From Streptomyces spongiicola (GTDB taxonomy: Bacteria > Actinomycetota > Actinomycetes > Streptomycetales > Streptomycetaceae), in the NCBI RefSeq assembly GCF_003122365.1, contig NZ_CP029254.1, positions 6,512,001-6,576,000 of the forward strand: 64,000 nt of DNA, in the 5' to 3' direction. Made by a program: the position numbers and the translations under genes. Every line of letters begins with the position of its first letter. The stretch's first letter is position 1. The notes beneath the pieces are model-generated. The model made no database searches. It was not told the origin of the DNA and was given only the letters and a program-made list of their open reading frames with translations. Of the stretch, positions 53,361 through 62,095 are shown in pieces.

Positions 53361-54147
53361 CCACCTCGGCGCCCCGCTCGGCGCCCGGGTGCCCACCGTC
53401 ATCGCCGACGACGTGCACATCGTGTACCGGGTCAACGGCGGCAGCGGAGGCAAGGGCAGCGCGACGGCCGCGCTGAGCCGGATCCTGCGCCGCGACCGGG
53501 GGGAGTCCCGGGGGGTCCGCAAGGTCCACGCCGTCCGCGGTGTCTCCTTCACCGCGTACCGCGGTGAGGCCATCGGCCTGATCGGCACCAACGGCTCCGG
53601 GAAGTCGACGCTGCTGCGCGCCATCGCGGGGCTGCTGCCCACCGAGAGGGGCAGGGTCTACACCGACGGCCAGCCGTCGCTGCTGGGTGTGAACGCGGCC
53701 CTGATGGGTGATCTGACCGGTGAGCGGAACGTCATCCTCGGCGGTCTCGCCATGGGCATGTCGCGCGAGGAGATCCGCGGCCGCTACCAGGCCATCGTCG
53801 ACTTCTCCGGCATCAACGAGAAGGGCGACTTCATCACCCTGCCGATGCGCACCTACTCCTCCGGCATGGGCGCCCGGCTCCGGTTCGCGATCGCGGCGGC
53901 GAAGAACCACGACGTGCTGATGATCGACGAGGCGCTGGCCACGGGTGACCGCAAGTTCCAGATCCGCTCAGAGGAGCGCATCCGGGAGCTGCGGAAGGAG
54001 GCGGGGACGGTCTTCCTGGTGAGCCACAGCAACAAGTCGATCCGGGACACCTGCGACCGGGTGCTGTGGCTGGAGAAGGGCGAGCTGCTGATGGACGGTC
54101 CGACCGACGAGGTCATCAGGGCGTACGAGAGGGAGACGGGGAAGTAG
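53347..54147 (+). CDS. ABC transporter ATP-binding protein (Wzt/TagH-like)
   Basis: A 266-residue ATPase. Walker A GTNGSGKST is at 80-88, the signature TYSSGMGARLRFAIA and Walker B VLMIDEALATGD follow, then LVSHSNKSIRDTCDRVLWLEKG with the switch His. A long segment before Walker A and the degenerate signature (YSSGM) are typical of polysaccharide and teichoic acid export ATPases. It lacks the extra C-terminal carbohydrate-binding domain of some Wzt proteins. Last gene of the operon, followed by a strong terminator. Confidence 0.9.
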   Translation: MAAADHLGAPLGARVPTVIADDVHIVYRVNGGSGGKGSATAALSRILRRDRGESRGVRKVHAVRGVSFTAYRGEAIGLIGTNGSGKSTLLRAIAGLLPTERGRVYTDGQPSLLGVNAALMGDLTGERNVILGGLAMGMSREEIRGRYQAIVDFSGINEKGDFITLPMRTYSSGMGARLRFAIAAAKNHDVLMIDEALATGDRKFQIRSEERIRELRKEAGTVFLVSHSNKSIRDTCDRVLWLEKGELLMDGPTDEVIRAYERETGK

Positions 54148-54164
54148 CCCGTCTCCCGCGGTGG

Positions 54165-54228
54165 CCGGCAGGCCCGCCCGGCCGGTCCGGCGAGGTCGCC
54201 GCCCGGACGGCCGGGCGGGGCCTGCCGG
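54165..54228 (+). terminator. Strong terminator after the ABC exporter operon
   Basis: Arms at 54165-54183 and 54209-54228 (beginning CCGGCAGGCCCGCC and ending GGCGGGGCCTGCCGG) pair over about 19 bp with a single bulge. The loop contains a further GTCCGG/CCGGAC pairing. It begins 18 bp after the stop codon. Confidence 0.75.
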
Positions 54229-54515
54229 ACGGTCCGGGCCGCCCCGACCCGGCCTGGGCCGGGCTCTCCCGATCCGCCGTCAAGTCCCGTCCCGTGCTGG
54301 GGAGTTCGCGACCGGGCCGGATCCCCCCGGGGCGTGGCGGGAGCCCGGTCGAGGGCGGGCGCGGGGCGGAACGTAAGCTGTAGCGGTGCCGATTCACGGC
54401 AAGTGGGGCGATACGCCCTGCGGGGATTCCGCCGGCCGGACCTCGAACCCCCTCGTGGGGACCGGCGGCGTGTCCGAAATAGGATGTATTGGGTCAGCAG
54501 TGTAGAACGGGAGAC
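54229..54515. other. Promoter region of the hopanoid operon
   Basis: No gene is seen. TAGGAT at 54480-54485 is a possible -10 box, but a convincing -35 element at 17-18 bp is absent. The sequence is less GC-extreme near 54475-54510, as expected for a promoter. Confidence 0.4.
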
Positions 54516-54587
54516 GTGACGGCCATGACGGAAGATCCGCAGCCCCGCGTGGGCAGTGCCGTCCCAGGACCTGGCGGCCCGCAGTGA
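54516..54587 (+). CDS. Short upstream ORF coupled to hpnC
   Basis: A 23-codon frame from GTG 54516 (in-frame ATG at 54525), preceded by GGGAG, encoding VTAMTEDPQPRVGSAVPGPGG and two more residues. Its TGA overlaps the GTG start of hpnC, so ribosomes finishing it could start hpnC directly. The peptide itself has no recognisable feature. It may be a leader peptide or simply a translational coupler. Confidence 0.45.
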   Translation: MTAMTEDPQPRVGSAVPGPGGPQ

Positions 54588-55594
54588 CAGGTACCCGGCA
54601 GGTGCGCCCCGACGCCACCACGCGCACCACGCTCGCCAAGGCCGCGGACGAGAACTTCCCCGTGGCCCCTTTCTTCCTGCCCCGCGACTGGCGCGACGAC
54701 CTCATGGCCGTCTACGGCTACGCCCGGCTCGTCGACGACATCGGCGACGGCGACCTCGCCCCGGGCGGAGCGGACGCCCGCCACCTGGGGCTCGACCCCG
54801 CGCGCGCCGGTGACCGGATCGCGATGCTCGACGCCTTCGAGGCCGATCTGCTGCGGATCTTCCCCGGCGACGGCGACGGCGAAGCTGGAGATGAAGGCCA
54901 AGGCCACGGCGAAGGGCAAGGAGAAGGCCAAGGTCAAGGGCAAGGGCAAGGAGAAGGCCAAGGGCAAGGCCCTCGCCATCCGCTGCTGCGGGCGCTGGTG
55001 CCGACCGTGCGCCGCCGCGCACTCGCCCCGGAGCCGTTCCTCGGCCTGATCGAGGCCAACCGCCAGGACCAGCTCGTCCGCCGCTACCGGACCTGGGACG
55101 ACCTCACCCGGTACTGCGAGTTGTCGGCCAACCCCGTGGGCCGGCTCGTCCTGGCGATCACCGGTACGGCCAGTCCCGAGCGGATCCGCCGGTCCGACGC
55201 CGTGTGCACCGCACTCCAGATCGTCGAGCACCTCCAGGACGTCGCCGAGGACCTGGCCGCGGACCGCGTCTACCTCCCGGCCGACGACATGAAGGACTTC
55301 CGGGTCACCGAGGGCGACCTGGCCGCACCGAGCGCGGGCGAACCGGTGCGCGCCCTGATCGCCCACGAGGCCGCGCGCGCCGGGCGGCTGCTGGAGGAGG
55401 GCATCCCGCTCGTGGGCAGCGTCCACGGCCGGCTCAGGCTGCTGCTCGCCGGCTTCGTCGCCGGGGGGCGCGCCGCCCTCGCCGCCATCGCGGACGCCGG
55501 CCACGACGTCCTCCCCGGGCCGCCCAGGCCCACCAGGACCCGGCTGGTGCGCGAAGTGGGAGCCGTCCTGCACAGAGCGCGTAGAGAGGGGTGA
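54584..55594 (+). CDS. hpnC: Squalene-synthase-like protein HpnC
   Basis: A 336-residue trans-prenyltransferase-fold enzyme. FPVAPFFLPRDWRDDLMAVYGYARLVDDIGD carries the first Asp-rich motif (51-55) and VEHLQDVAEDLAADRVYLPADD the second. In the HpnCDE route it converts presqualene diphosphate to hydroxysqualene. Residues ~96-130 are a Gly/Gln/Glu-rich insertion (GEGQGEGQGQGQ) not expected in the family, encoded by hexanucleotide repeats at about 54880-54975; the fold resumes at RHPLLRALVPTVRR. Start GTG 54584, coupled to the upstream short ORF. The HpnD start follows within 10 bp. Confidence 0.9.
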   Translation: MTGTRQVRPDATTRTTLAKAADENFPVAPFFLPRDWRDDLMAVYGYARLVDDIGDGDLAPGGADARHLGLDPARAGDRIAMLDAFEADLLRIFPGDGDGEAGDEGQGHGEGQGEGQGQGQGQGEGQGQGPRHPLLRALVPTVRRRALAPEPFLGLIEANRQDQLVRRYRTWDDLTRYCELSANPVGRLVLAITGTASPERIRRSDAVCTALQIVEHLQDVAEDLAADRVYLPADDMKDFRVTEGDLAAPSAGEPVRALIAHEAARAGRLLEEGIPLVGSVHGRLRLLLAGFVAGGRAALAAIADAGHDVLPGPPRPTRTRLVREVGAVLHRARREG

Positions 55595-55602
55595 GCCGGG
55601 CC

Positions 55603-56541
55603 ATGGAGGAATTCACACACAGGTCCGCGCCGGTCCGGGCCGCGTACAGCTACTGCGAGGCCGTCACCGGGACGCAGGCGCGCAACTTCGCCTACGGCAT
55701 CAGGCTCCTGCCCCCCGACAAGCGTCAGGCGATGTCCGCGCTCTACGCCTTCTCCCGGCGTGTCGACGACATCGGCGACGGCCTCCTCGGCCAGACCGCC
55801 AAGCGGGACCGGCTCGAGGCGACCCGGGAACTGCTCGGCAGGATCCGCGACGGTGCGGTGGACGAGGACGACACGGACCCGGTCGCCGTCGCCCTCGCCG
55901 ACGCGGCGCACCGCTTCCCCATCCCGCTCGACGCCCTCGACGAACTCATCGACGGCGTCCTCATGGACGTCCGCGGCGAGACGTACGAGACCTGGGACGA
56001 CCTCAAGGCCTACTGCCGTTGTGTCGCAGGCGCCGTCGGGCGGCTCTCGCTCGGCGTGTTCGGCACCCTGCCCGGCGCGGTCGGCGGCGAGCGGGCCCCG
56101 GAGTACGCCGACACGCTCGGACTGGCCCTCCAACTCACCAACATCCTGCGCGACGTCCGCGAGGACGCGGGCAACGGCCGTACCTACCTGCCCACCGACG
56201 ACCTCGCCAAGTTCGGCTGCACCGACGGCTTCCACCGGGCGATCCCGCCGTCCGGCGCCGACTTCACCGGACTCGTCCACTTCGAGGTGCGGCGCGCCCG
56301 CGGCCTGTTCGCCGAGGGCTACCGGCTGCTGCCCATGCTGGACCGGCGCAGCGGCGCCTGTGTCGCAGCCATGGCCGGGATCTACCGCAGGCTGCTCGAC
56401 CGCATCGAACGCGACCCCATGGCCGTCCTGCGCGGCCGGGTCTCGCTGCCCGGCCGGGAGAAGGCCTACGTCGCCGTCCGCGGCCTCTCCGGGCTCGACG
56501 CGCGCCACATCTCCCGCAAGGCCGTCAGGAGGCGCGTCTGA
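55603..56541 (+). CDS. hpnD: Presqualene diphosphate synthase HpnD
   Basis: A 312-residue squalene/phytoene synthase family enzyme that condenses two farnesyl diphosphates to presqualene diphosphate. The Asp-rich motifs are RRVDDIGDG (55-59) and LTNILRDVREDAGNGRTYLP, and YCRCVAGAVGRLSLGVFG lies between. The start ATG 55603 has GAGGGGTGA eight bases upstream; GTG 55591 is possible but too close to that site. Its stop overlaps a short downstream ORF. Confidence 0.93.
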   Translation: MEEFTHRSAPVRAAYSYCEAVTGTQARNFAYGIRLLPPDKRQAMSALYAFSRRVDDIGDGLLGQTAKRDRLEATRELLGRIRDGAVDEDDTDPVAVALADAAHRFPIPLDALDELIDGVLMDVRGETYETWDDLKAYCRCVAGAVGRLSLGVFGTLPGAVGGERAPEYADTLGLALQLTNILRDVREDAGNGRTYLPTDDLAKFGCTDGFHRAIPPSGADFTGLVHFEVRRARGLFAEGYRLLPMLDRRSGACVAAMAGIYRRLLDRIERDPMAVLRGRVSLPGREKAYVAVRGLSGLDARHISRKAVRRRV

Positions 56542-56651
56542 TGCCGCTGCCGGCACCCCCACGGCGCCCCGGCCCGGCCCTCGGGCAGCGTACGGACGTC
56601 CGGTGCGCCACGTACCCGGGCACCCTCCGAGCGGCCGGGGAGGGCGCATGA
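56541..56651 (+). CDS. Small ORF between hpnD and hpnE
   Basis: A 36-codon frame whose ATG overlaps the hpnD stop and whose TGA overlaps the hpnE start, so it is coupled on both sides. The product (MPLPAPPRRPGPALGQRTDV...TYPGTLRAAGEGA) is Pro/Arg-rich with no domain. Small proteins are annotated at this position in other Streptomyces hopanoid operons (I recall DUF6380), but similarity here is too weak to claim. It may only keep ribosomes moving through the gap. Confidence 0.45.
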   Translation: MPLPAPPRRPGPALGQRTDVRCATYPGTLRAAGEGA

Positions 56652-58099
56652 CGCACCAGGACCCCACCCGGGAGCGGCGCGCGGTCGTCGTCGGCGGCGG
56701 GCTCGCCGGTGTGACGGCCGCGCTGCGCCTGGCGGACGCCGGTCTGCGGGTCACGCTGCTGGAGAACCGGCCCCGGCTCGGCGGGCTGGCGTTCTCGTTC
56801 CGGCGCGGCGAGCTGACCGTCGACAACGGCCAGCACGTCTATCTGCGCTGCTGCACCGCCTACCGCTGGTTCCTCGACCGGGTCGGCGGTGCCCGCCTCG
56901 CTCCGCTCCAGCCGCGCCTGGACGTCCCCGTCCTCGACGCGGCCCACCCCGGGGGGCCCCGCCTGGGACGGCTGCGGCGCACCGCGCTGCCCGTGCCCCT
57001 CCACCTGGCCGCGAGCCTCGCCGGCTACCCCCACCTCTCCCTCGCCGAGCGGGCCGCGGTCGGACGCGCGGCGTTCGCGCTGAAGAACCTCGACCCCGCC
57101 GACCCGGCCCTGGACGGCGTCGACTTCGCCACCTGGCTGCACCGGCACGGCCAGTCCCCGCGTGCCGTGGAGGCCCTCTGGGACCTGGTCGGAGTCGCCA
57201 CCCTCAACGCGACCGCGCCGAACGCCTCCATGGCCCTGGCCGCGATGGTCTTCAAGACCGGCCTGCTCTCCGAGCCGGGTGCCGCGGACATCGGCTGGGC
57301 CCGGGTCCCCCTCGGTGAGCTGCACGACACGCTTGCCCGCAAGGCCCTCGACACCGCCGGGGTCCGCACCGAACTGCGCACCCGCGCGACGGGGATCACC
57401 CGTGCGGACGACGGCCGCTGGAACGTGACCGCGGGCTGCGGTCCGCTGGCCGCGGACACCGTGGTCCTCGCCGTACCGCAGCGGGAGGCGCACACACTGC
57501 TCCCCGAGGGCGCCCTGGACGACCCGGACCGGCTGCTCGGCATCAGGGACGCGCCGATCCTCAACGTGCACGTGGTGTACGACCGCCCGGTGCTGCGCCG
57601 CCCCTTCTTCGCCGCGCTCGGCAGCCCCGTCCAGTGGGTCTTCGACCGCACCGCCGCCTCCGGCCTCGCCGCCGCCGGCCCCGGCGGGCGTCTCGGTGAC
57701 GGGCGCCTCGGCGACGGGGGCGGAGGGCGAGGGGCCGCGCAGTACCTGGCCCTGTCGCAGTCCGCCGCCGAGGAGGAGATCGACACCCCGGTCTCCGTGC
57801 TGCGCGAGCGCTACCTCCCCGAGCTCGGACGGCTGCTGCCCGCCGCACGCGCCGCGAAGGTGCGGGACTTCTTCGTCACCAGGGAGCGCACGGCGACGTT
57901 CGCCCCCGCCCCCGGGGTCGGCAGGCTCCGACCCGCGGCCCGCACCAACGCGCCCGGCCTGCTGCTGGCAGGGTCGTGGACCGCCACCGGCTGGCCCGCG
58001 ACCATGGAAGGCGCCGTGCGCAGCGGGCTGAGCGCCGCCGGTGCCGCCCTCGCAGCCCTCGGCCGCCGCCATGAGCATCCGCTCCAGGAGGCGGCATGA
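56648..58099 (+). CDS. hpnE: Hydroxysqualene dehydroxylase HpnE
   Basis: A 483-residue FAD-dependent amine-oxidase/phytoene-desaturase-like protein. The dinucleotide-binding motif is VVVGGGLAGVTAALRLADAG (from residue 13); ENRPRLGG and the C-terminal FAD block (GLLLAGSWTATGWPATMEGAVRSGLSAAGA) are clear. It reduces hydroxysqualene to squalene. A Gly-rich insertion (GGRLGDGRLGDGGGGRG, about 345-360) again comes from short tandem duplication. ATG 56648 overlaps the preceding short ORF. Confidence 0.92.
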   Translation: MTHQDPTRERRAVVVGGGLAGVTAALRLADAGLRVTLLENRPRLGGLAFSFRRGELTVDNGQHVYLRCCTAYRWFLDRVGGARLAPLQPRLDVPVLDAAHPGGPRLGRLRRTALPVPLHLAASLAGYPHLSLAERAAVGRAAFALKNLDPADPALDGVDFATWLHRHGQSPRAVEALWDLVGVATLNATAPNASMALAAMVFKTGLLSEPGAADIGWARVPLGELHDTLARKALDTAGVRTELRTRATGITRADDGRWNVTAGCGPLAADTVVLAVPQREAHTLLPEGALDDPDRLLGIRDAPILNVHVVYDRPVLRRPFFAALGSPVQWVFDRTAASGLAAAGPGGRLGDGRLGDGGGGRGAAQYLALSQSAAEEEIDTPVSVLRERYLPELGRLLPAARAAKVRDFFVTRERTATFAPAPGVGRLRPAARTNAPGLLLAGSWTATGWPATMEGAVRSGLSAAGAALAALGRRHEHPLQEAA

Positions 58100-58128
58100 G
58101 ACCCCCGTCCGGAACCAGAGGAGAGAAA

Positions 58129-59223
58129 GTGCCGACTGCGCCTTCGGCGAACCCGGCTGTCGACACCGCGGCCGTCGCCGCGCTGCTGGAGCGTGGGCGG
58201 ACGATGTCCACCCCGGTGCTGCGCGCTGCCGTGGACCGGCTCGCGCCCCCCATGGACACCGTCGCCGCCTACCACTTCGGCTGGATCGACGCCCACGGCC
58301 GTCCCGCGGACGGCGACGGCGGAAAGGCGGTGCGCCCCGCGCTGGCGCTGCTGTCCGCCGAGGCGGCCGGGGCGGCGCCCGAGGTCGGCGTGCCCGGTGC
58401 CGTCGCCGTCGAGCTGGTGCACAACTTCTCGCTCCTCCACGACGACCTGATGGACGGTGACGAGCAGCGCCGCCACCGCGACACGGTGTGGAAGGTGCAC
58501 GGGCCGGCGCAGGCCATCCTCGTCGGCGACGCCCTCTTCGCGCTCGCCAACGAGATCCTGCTGGAACTCGGCACCGTGGAGGCCGGCCGCGCCACCCGCC
58601 GGCTCACCGCGGCGACCCGCAAGCTCATCGACGGCCAGGCCCAGGACATCTCCTACGAGCACCGGGAGCGGGTCACCGTCGAGGAGTGCCTGGAGATGGA
58701 GGGCAACAAGACGGGCGCCCTGCTCGCCTGCGCCGTCTCCATCGGCGCGGTGCTCGGCGGCGCCGACGACCGCACCGCCGACACCCTGGAGGCGTACGGC
58801 TACCACCTGGGGCTCGCCTTCCAGGCCGTGGACGACCTGCTCGGCATCTGGGGGGACCCGGAGGCCACCGGCAAGCAGACCTGGAGCGACCTGCGCCAGC
58901 GCAAGAAGTCCCTGCCCGTCGTCGCCGCGCTCGCCGCGGGCGGACCGGCCTCGCGGCGGCTCGGCGAACTGCTCGCCGCCGACGCCAAGGCGGATCCCGG
59001 CGAGCGGCCTGCGACCGCCGGCGACGTCGACGGCTTCTCCGAGGAGGAATTCGCCGCCCGGGCGGCCCTCATCGAGGAGGCGGGCGGCCGCGAGTGGACG
59101 TCGCAGGAGGCCCGCAGGCAGCACGCCGTCGCCGTGGCGGCGCTGGACCGGGTGGACATGCCCGGGCACGTCAGGGCCCAGCTCGTCGCACTCGCCGACT
59201 TCGTCGTCGTACGCAAGAGATGA
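58129..59223 (+). CDS. Polyprenyl (farnesyl) diphosphate synthase
   Basis: A 364-residue class I prenyl synthase. The first Asp-rich motif is LLHDDLMDGD (Asp105 onward), the second QAVDDLLGIWGD, and KAVRPALALL is the conserved Lys/Arg block. In this operon it should supply farnesyl diphosphate to HpnD. Start GTG 58129 is chosen because AGAGGAGAG precedes it; ATG 58096, overlapping the hpnE stop, would add 11 residues and is possible. Confidence 0.87.
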   Translation: MPTAPSANPAVDTAAVAALLERGRTMSTPVLRAAVDRLAPPMDTVAAYHFGWIDAHGRPADGDGGKAVRPALALLSAEAAGAAPEVGVPGAVAVELVHNFSLLHDDLMDGDEQRRHRDTVWKVHGPAQAILVGDALFALANEILLELGTVEAGRATRRLTAATRKLIDGQAQDISYEHRERVTVEECLEMEGNKTGALLACAVSIGAVLGGADDRTADTLEAYGYHLGLAFQAVDDLLGIWGDPEATGKQTWSDLRQRKKSLPVVAALAAGGPASRRLGELLAADAKADPGERPATAGDVDGFSEEEFAARAALIEEAGGREWTSQEARRQHAVAVAALDRVDMPGHVRAQLVALADFVVVRKR

Positions 59224-59360
59224 CCACCCTCCCCCGGACGGCACCGGCCGAGACGACCGCGATCGATCGCATATGAGTTCGCAGTCGCCGGCCGGTGCCC
59301 TCTCGGCACCGGCCGACGGCAGACCCGAAGCAGCATGTCCGACTGCACGAAGGGGAAGCC

Positions 59361-61391
59361 ATGACAGCGACGACCGACGGAAGCGGCGGGGCCCCCGTGC
59401 TCCACCCGCCCTCGGCCAGCGACCGCACCACCGACCACCGCCCGGCTCCGGGGGACTCCGCGGGCCTGTGCACCACCGCCCTGCTGACGGCGCAGCGCTC
59501 CGTCGAGCACCTGCTCGGCAGGCAGGACCCGCGGGGCTGGTGGAAGGCCGACCTCGAGACCAACGTCACCATGGACGCCGAGGACCTGCTGCTCCGTCAG
59601 TTCCTCGGCGTGCACGACCCGAAGACCACCGCGGCCGCCGCCGTCTTCATCCGGGGCGAGCAGCGCGAGGACGGCACCTGGGCCAACTTCTACGGCGGAC
59701 CCGGCGAACTCTCCACCACCATCGAGGCGTACGTCGCCCTGCGCCTCGCCGGCGACCGGCCGGACGACCTCCACATGGAACGCGCCGCCGCGTGGATCCG
59801 GGCGCGGGGCGGCATCGCCGCGAGCCGCGTCTTCACCCGCATCTGGCTGGCGCTCTTCGGCTGGTGGCGGTGGGAGGACCTGCCCGAACTGCCGCCCGAG
59901 CTGATCTATCTCCCCTCCTGGTTCCCGCTCAGCATCTACGACTTCGGCTGCTGGGCACGCCAGACCATCGTGCCGCTCACCGTCGTCTCGGCCGAGCGGC
60001 CCGTACGCCCCGCCCCGTTCGCCCTGGACGAACTGCACACGGACCGCCGCCGCCCCAACCCGCCCCGGCCCCTCGCCTCCGCGGCCAGCTGGGACGGGGT
60101 CTTCCAGCGCCTCGACCGGTTGCTGCACGGCTACCGCAGGGTGGCCCCGCGACCGCTGCGCCGCGCGGCCATGAACAGAGCCGCCCGCTGGATCATCGAA
60201 CGGCAGGAGAACGACGGCTGCTGGGGCGGTATCCAGCCACCCGCCGTCTACTCGCTGATCGCCCTCCGTCTGCTCGGCTACGACCTCGACCACCCGGTGA
60301 TGCGCGCCGGACTGGAGTCGCTGGACCGGTTCGCCGTCTGGCGCGAGGGGACCGCCGGGCCGGGTGACCGCCGGGAGGGCCCGGCCCGGATGGTCGAGGC
60401 CTGCCAGTCGCCCGTGTGGGACACCTGCCTCACCGTCCTCGCCCTCTCCGACGCCGGACTGCCCGGGGACCATCCGGCGCTGGTCAGGGCCGCCGACTGG
60501 ATGCTCGGAGAGCAGATCACCCGGCCGGGCGACTGGGCCGTGCGCAGGCCGCGTCTCGCCCCGGGCGGCTGGGCGTTCGAGTTCCACAACGACAACTACC
60601 CCGACATCGACGACACGGCCGAGGTGGTCCTGGCCCTGCGCCGGGTGCGGCACCCGGACCCGTCCCGGGTCGAGGAGGCCGTCGCCAGGGCCGGCAACTG
60701 GACCCTGGGGATGCAGTCGAGGTGCGGGGCCTGGGGGGCCTTCGACGCCGACAACACCGGCACCTTCCCGAACCGGCTGCCGTTCTGCGACTTCGGCGAG
60801 GTCGTCGACCCCCCGTCCGCCGACGTCACCGCGCACGTCGTGGAGATGCTGGCCCAGGAGGGCCGGGCCCACCACCCGCGCACGCGCCGGGCGGTCGAGT
60901 GGCTGCTGCGCGAACAGGAGCCGCACGGCGCCTGGTTCGGCCGTTGGGGAGTCAACCACCTCTACGGTACGGGCGCGGTCGTCCCCGCGCTCACCGCGGC
61001 CGGGGTGCCCGTGTCGCACCCCGCGATCCGGCGGGCCGTCGGCTGGCTGGAGTCCGTCCAGAACGACGACGGCGGCTGGGGCGAGGACCTGCGCTCGTAC
61101 CGCGAGGAGTCATGGGCCGGCCGCGGTGTCTCCACCCCCTCGCAGACCGGCTGGGCGCTGCTGGCACTGCTGGCCGCGGGGGAGCGGGACGGTGGCGCCG
61201 TCGAGCGGGGCATCGGCTTCCTCACCGCCGCGCAGCGCGAGGACGGCTCCTGGGACGAGCGGTACTTCACCGGCACCGGGTTCCCCTGGGACTTCTCCAT
61301 CAACTACCACATCTACCGGCAGGTGTTCCCGCTGATGGCCCTCGGCCGGTACGTGCACGGACAGCCGCCCGCAGGCCGGAGCGGTGACTGA
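59361..61391 (+). CDS. shc: Squalene-hopene cyclase
   Basis: A 676-residue class II triterpene cyclase. The protonating motif DIDD is near 415-418 (NYPDIDDTAEV) and several QW repeats are visible (for example REDGTWANFYGG, ENDGCWGGI, NDDGGWGEDL, REDGSWDERYFTGTGFPWDFSINYHIYRQVFPLMALGRY). It cyclises squalene to hopene and hopanol at the membrane. Start ATG 59361 follows AAGGGGAAG. A 137-bp gap precedes it and the next gene begins immediately after its stop. Length is normal (about 630-680). Confidence 0.94.
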   Translation: MTATTDGSGGAPVLHPPSASDRTTDHRPAPGDSAGLCTTALLTAQRSVEHLLGRQDPRGWWKADLETNVTMDAEDLLLRQFLGVHDPKTTAAAAVFIRGEQREDGTWANFYGGPGELSTTIEAYVALRLAGDRPDDLHMERAAAWIRARGGIAASRVFTRIWLALFGWWRWEDLPELPPELIYLPSWFPLSIYDFGCWARQTIVPLTVVSAERPVRPAPFALDELHTDRRRPNPPRPLASAASWDGVFQRLDRLLHGYRRVAPRPLRRAAMNRAARWIIERQENDGCWGGIQPPAVYSLIALRLLGYDLDHPVMRAGLESLDRFAVWREGTAGPGDRREGPARMVEACQSPVWDTCLTVLALSDAGLPGDHPALVRAADWMLGEQITRPGDWAVRRPRLAPGGWAFEFHNDNYPDIDDTAEVVLALRRVRHPDPSRVEEAVARAGNWTLGMQSRCGAWGAFDADNTGTFPNRLPFCDFGEVVDPPSADVTAHVVEMLAQEGRAHHPRTRRAVEWLLREQEPHGAWFGRWGVNHLYGTGAVVPALTAAGVPVSHPAIRRAVGWLESVQNDDGGWGEDLRSYREESWAGRGVSTPSQTGWALLALLAAGERDGGAVERGIGFLTAAQREDGSWDERYFTGTGFPWDFSINYHIYRQVFPLMALGRYVHGQPPAGRSGD

Positions 61392-62090
61392 ATGGCCGCC
61401 CCCGGTACGCCGCCCGCCGGCGACCCACTCCCGCCGCTGCTGATCGCCTGCGCGCTGGGTATCGAACGGCTCGCGCTGCGCGCTGGGGCCCGCGGCGGTG
61501 CGCCGGGCCCGGTCACCGTGCTGCGCACCGGCATGGGCCCGAGGAACGCGGAGCGTGCACTCGCCCGGGCGCTGGGTGATGCCGCGGAGGGCGCAGGCCG
61601 CCCCGCAGGCCGCCCCGCCGGTCAGACCCCGGCGGCGGTGGTCATCGCCGCCGGCTTCTGCGCGGGGCTCGCCCCCGGGATGCACCCCGGTGACGTGGTG
61701 GTGGCCGACGAGACCCGCGGGCCCGGCGGCATCACGCCCTGCACCGCCCCGGACGTGCTGGCGGAGGCCCTGGCGGGGGCGGTGCCCGGGCGGACCGTGC
61801 ACACCGGCCCGCTCACCGCCTCCGACCACGTGGTGCGCGGACAGGAACGGGCGGAGCTGGCGGCGACCGGCGCGATCGCCGTGGACATGGAGTCCGCCGC
61901 CACGCTCCACAGCGCCCTGAGGGCCGGGGTGCGCCCGGTTGCGGCCGTCCGGGTGGTCGTGGACGCTCCAGAGCACGAGCTGGTCCGCATCGGCACGGTG
62001 CGCGGTGGAATATCGGCTTTCCGTGTCCTTCGTGCAGTAATCCCGGCTTTCTACGAATGGCGCCGTTCTTTGCCGCTCCCCAGGAGGTGA
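61392..62090 (+). CDS. hpnG: Adenosylhopane nucleosidase/phosphorylase HpnG
   Basis: A 232-residue nucleoside phosphorylase superfamily protein. AAGFCAGLAPGMHPGDVVVADE and the purine-site AVDMESAATLHSA (with Met-Glu-Ser and the Asp before it) are clear. In hopanoid synthesis HpnG removes adenine from adenosylhopane to give ribosylhopane. A small GRPAGRPAG duplication is in a loop. The ATG follows the shc stop directly. Confidence 0.9.
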   Translation: MAAPGTPPAGDPLPPLLIACALGIERLALRAGARGGAPGPVTVLRTGMGPRNAERALARALGDAAEGAGRPAGRPAGQTPAAVVIAAGFCAGLAPGMHPGDVVVADETRGPGGITPCTAPDVLAEALAGAVPGRTVHTGPLTASDHVVRGQERAELAATGAIAVDMESAATLHSALRAGVRPVAAVRVVVDAPEHELVRIGTVRGGISAFRVLRAVIPAFYEWRRSLPLPRR

Positions 62091-62095
62091 GCCAG

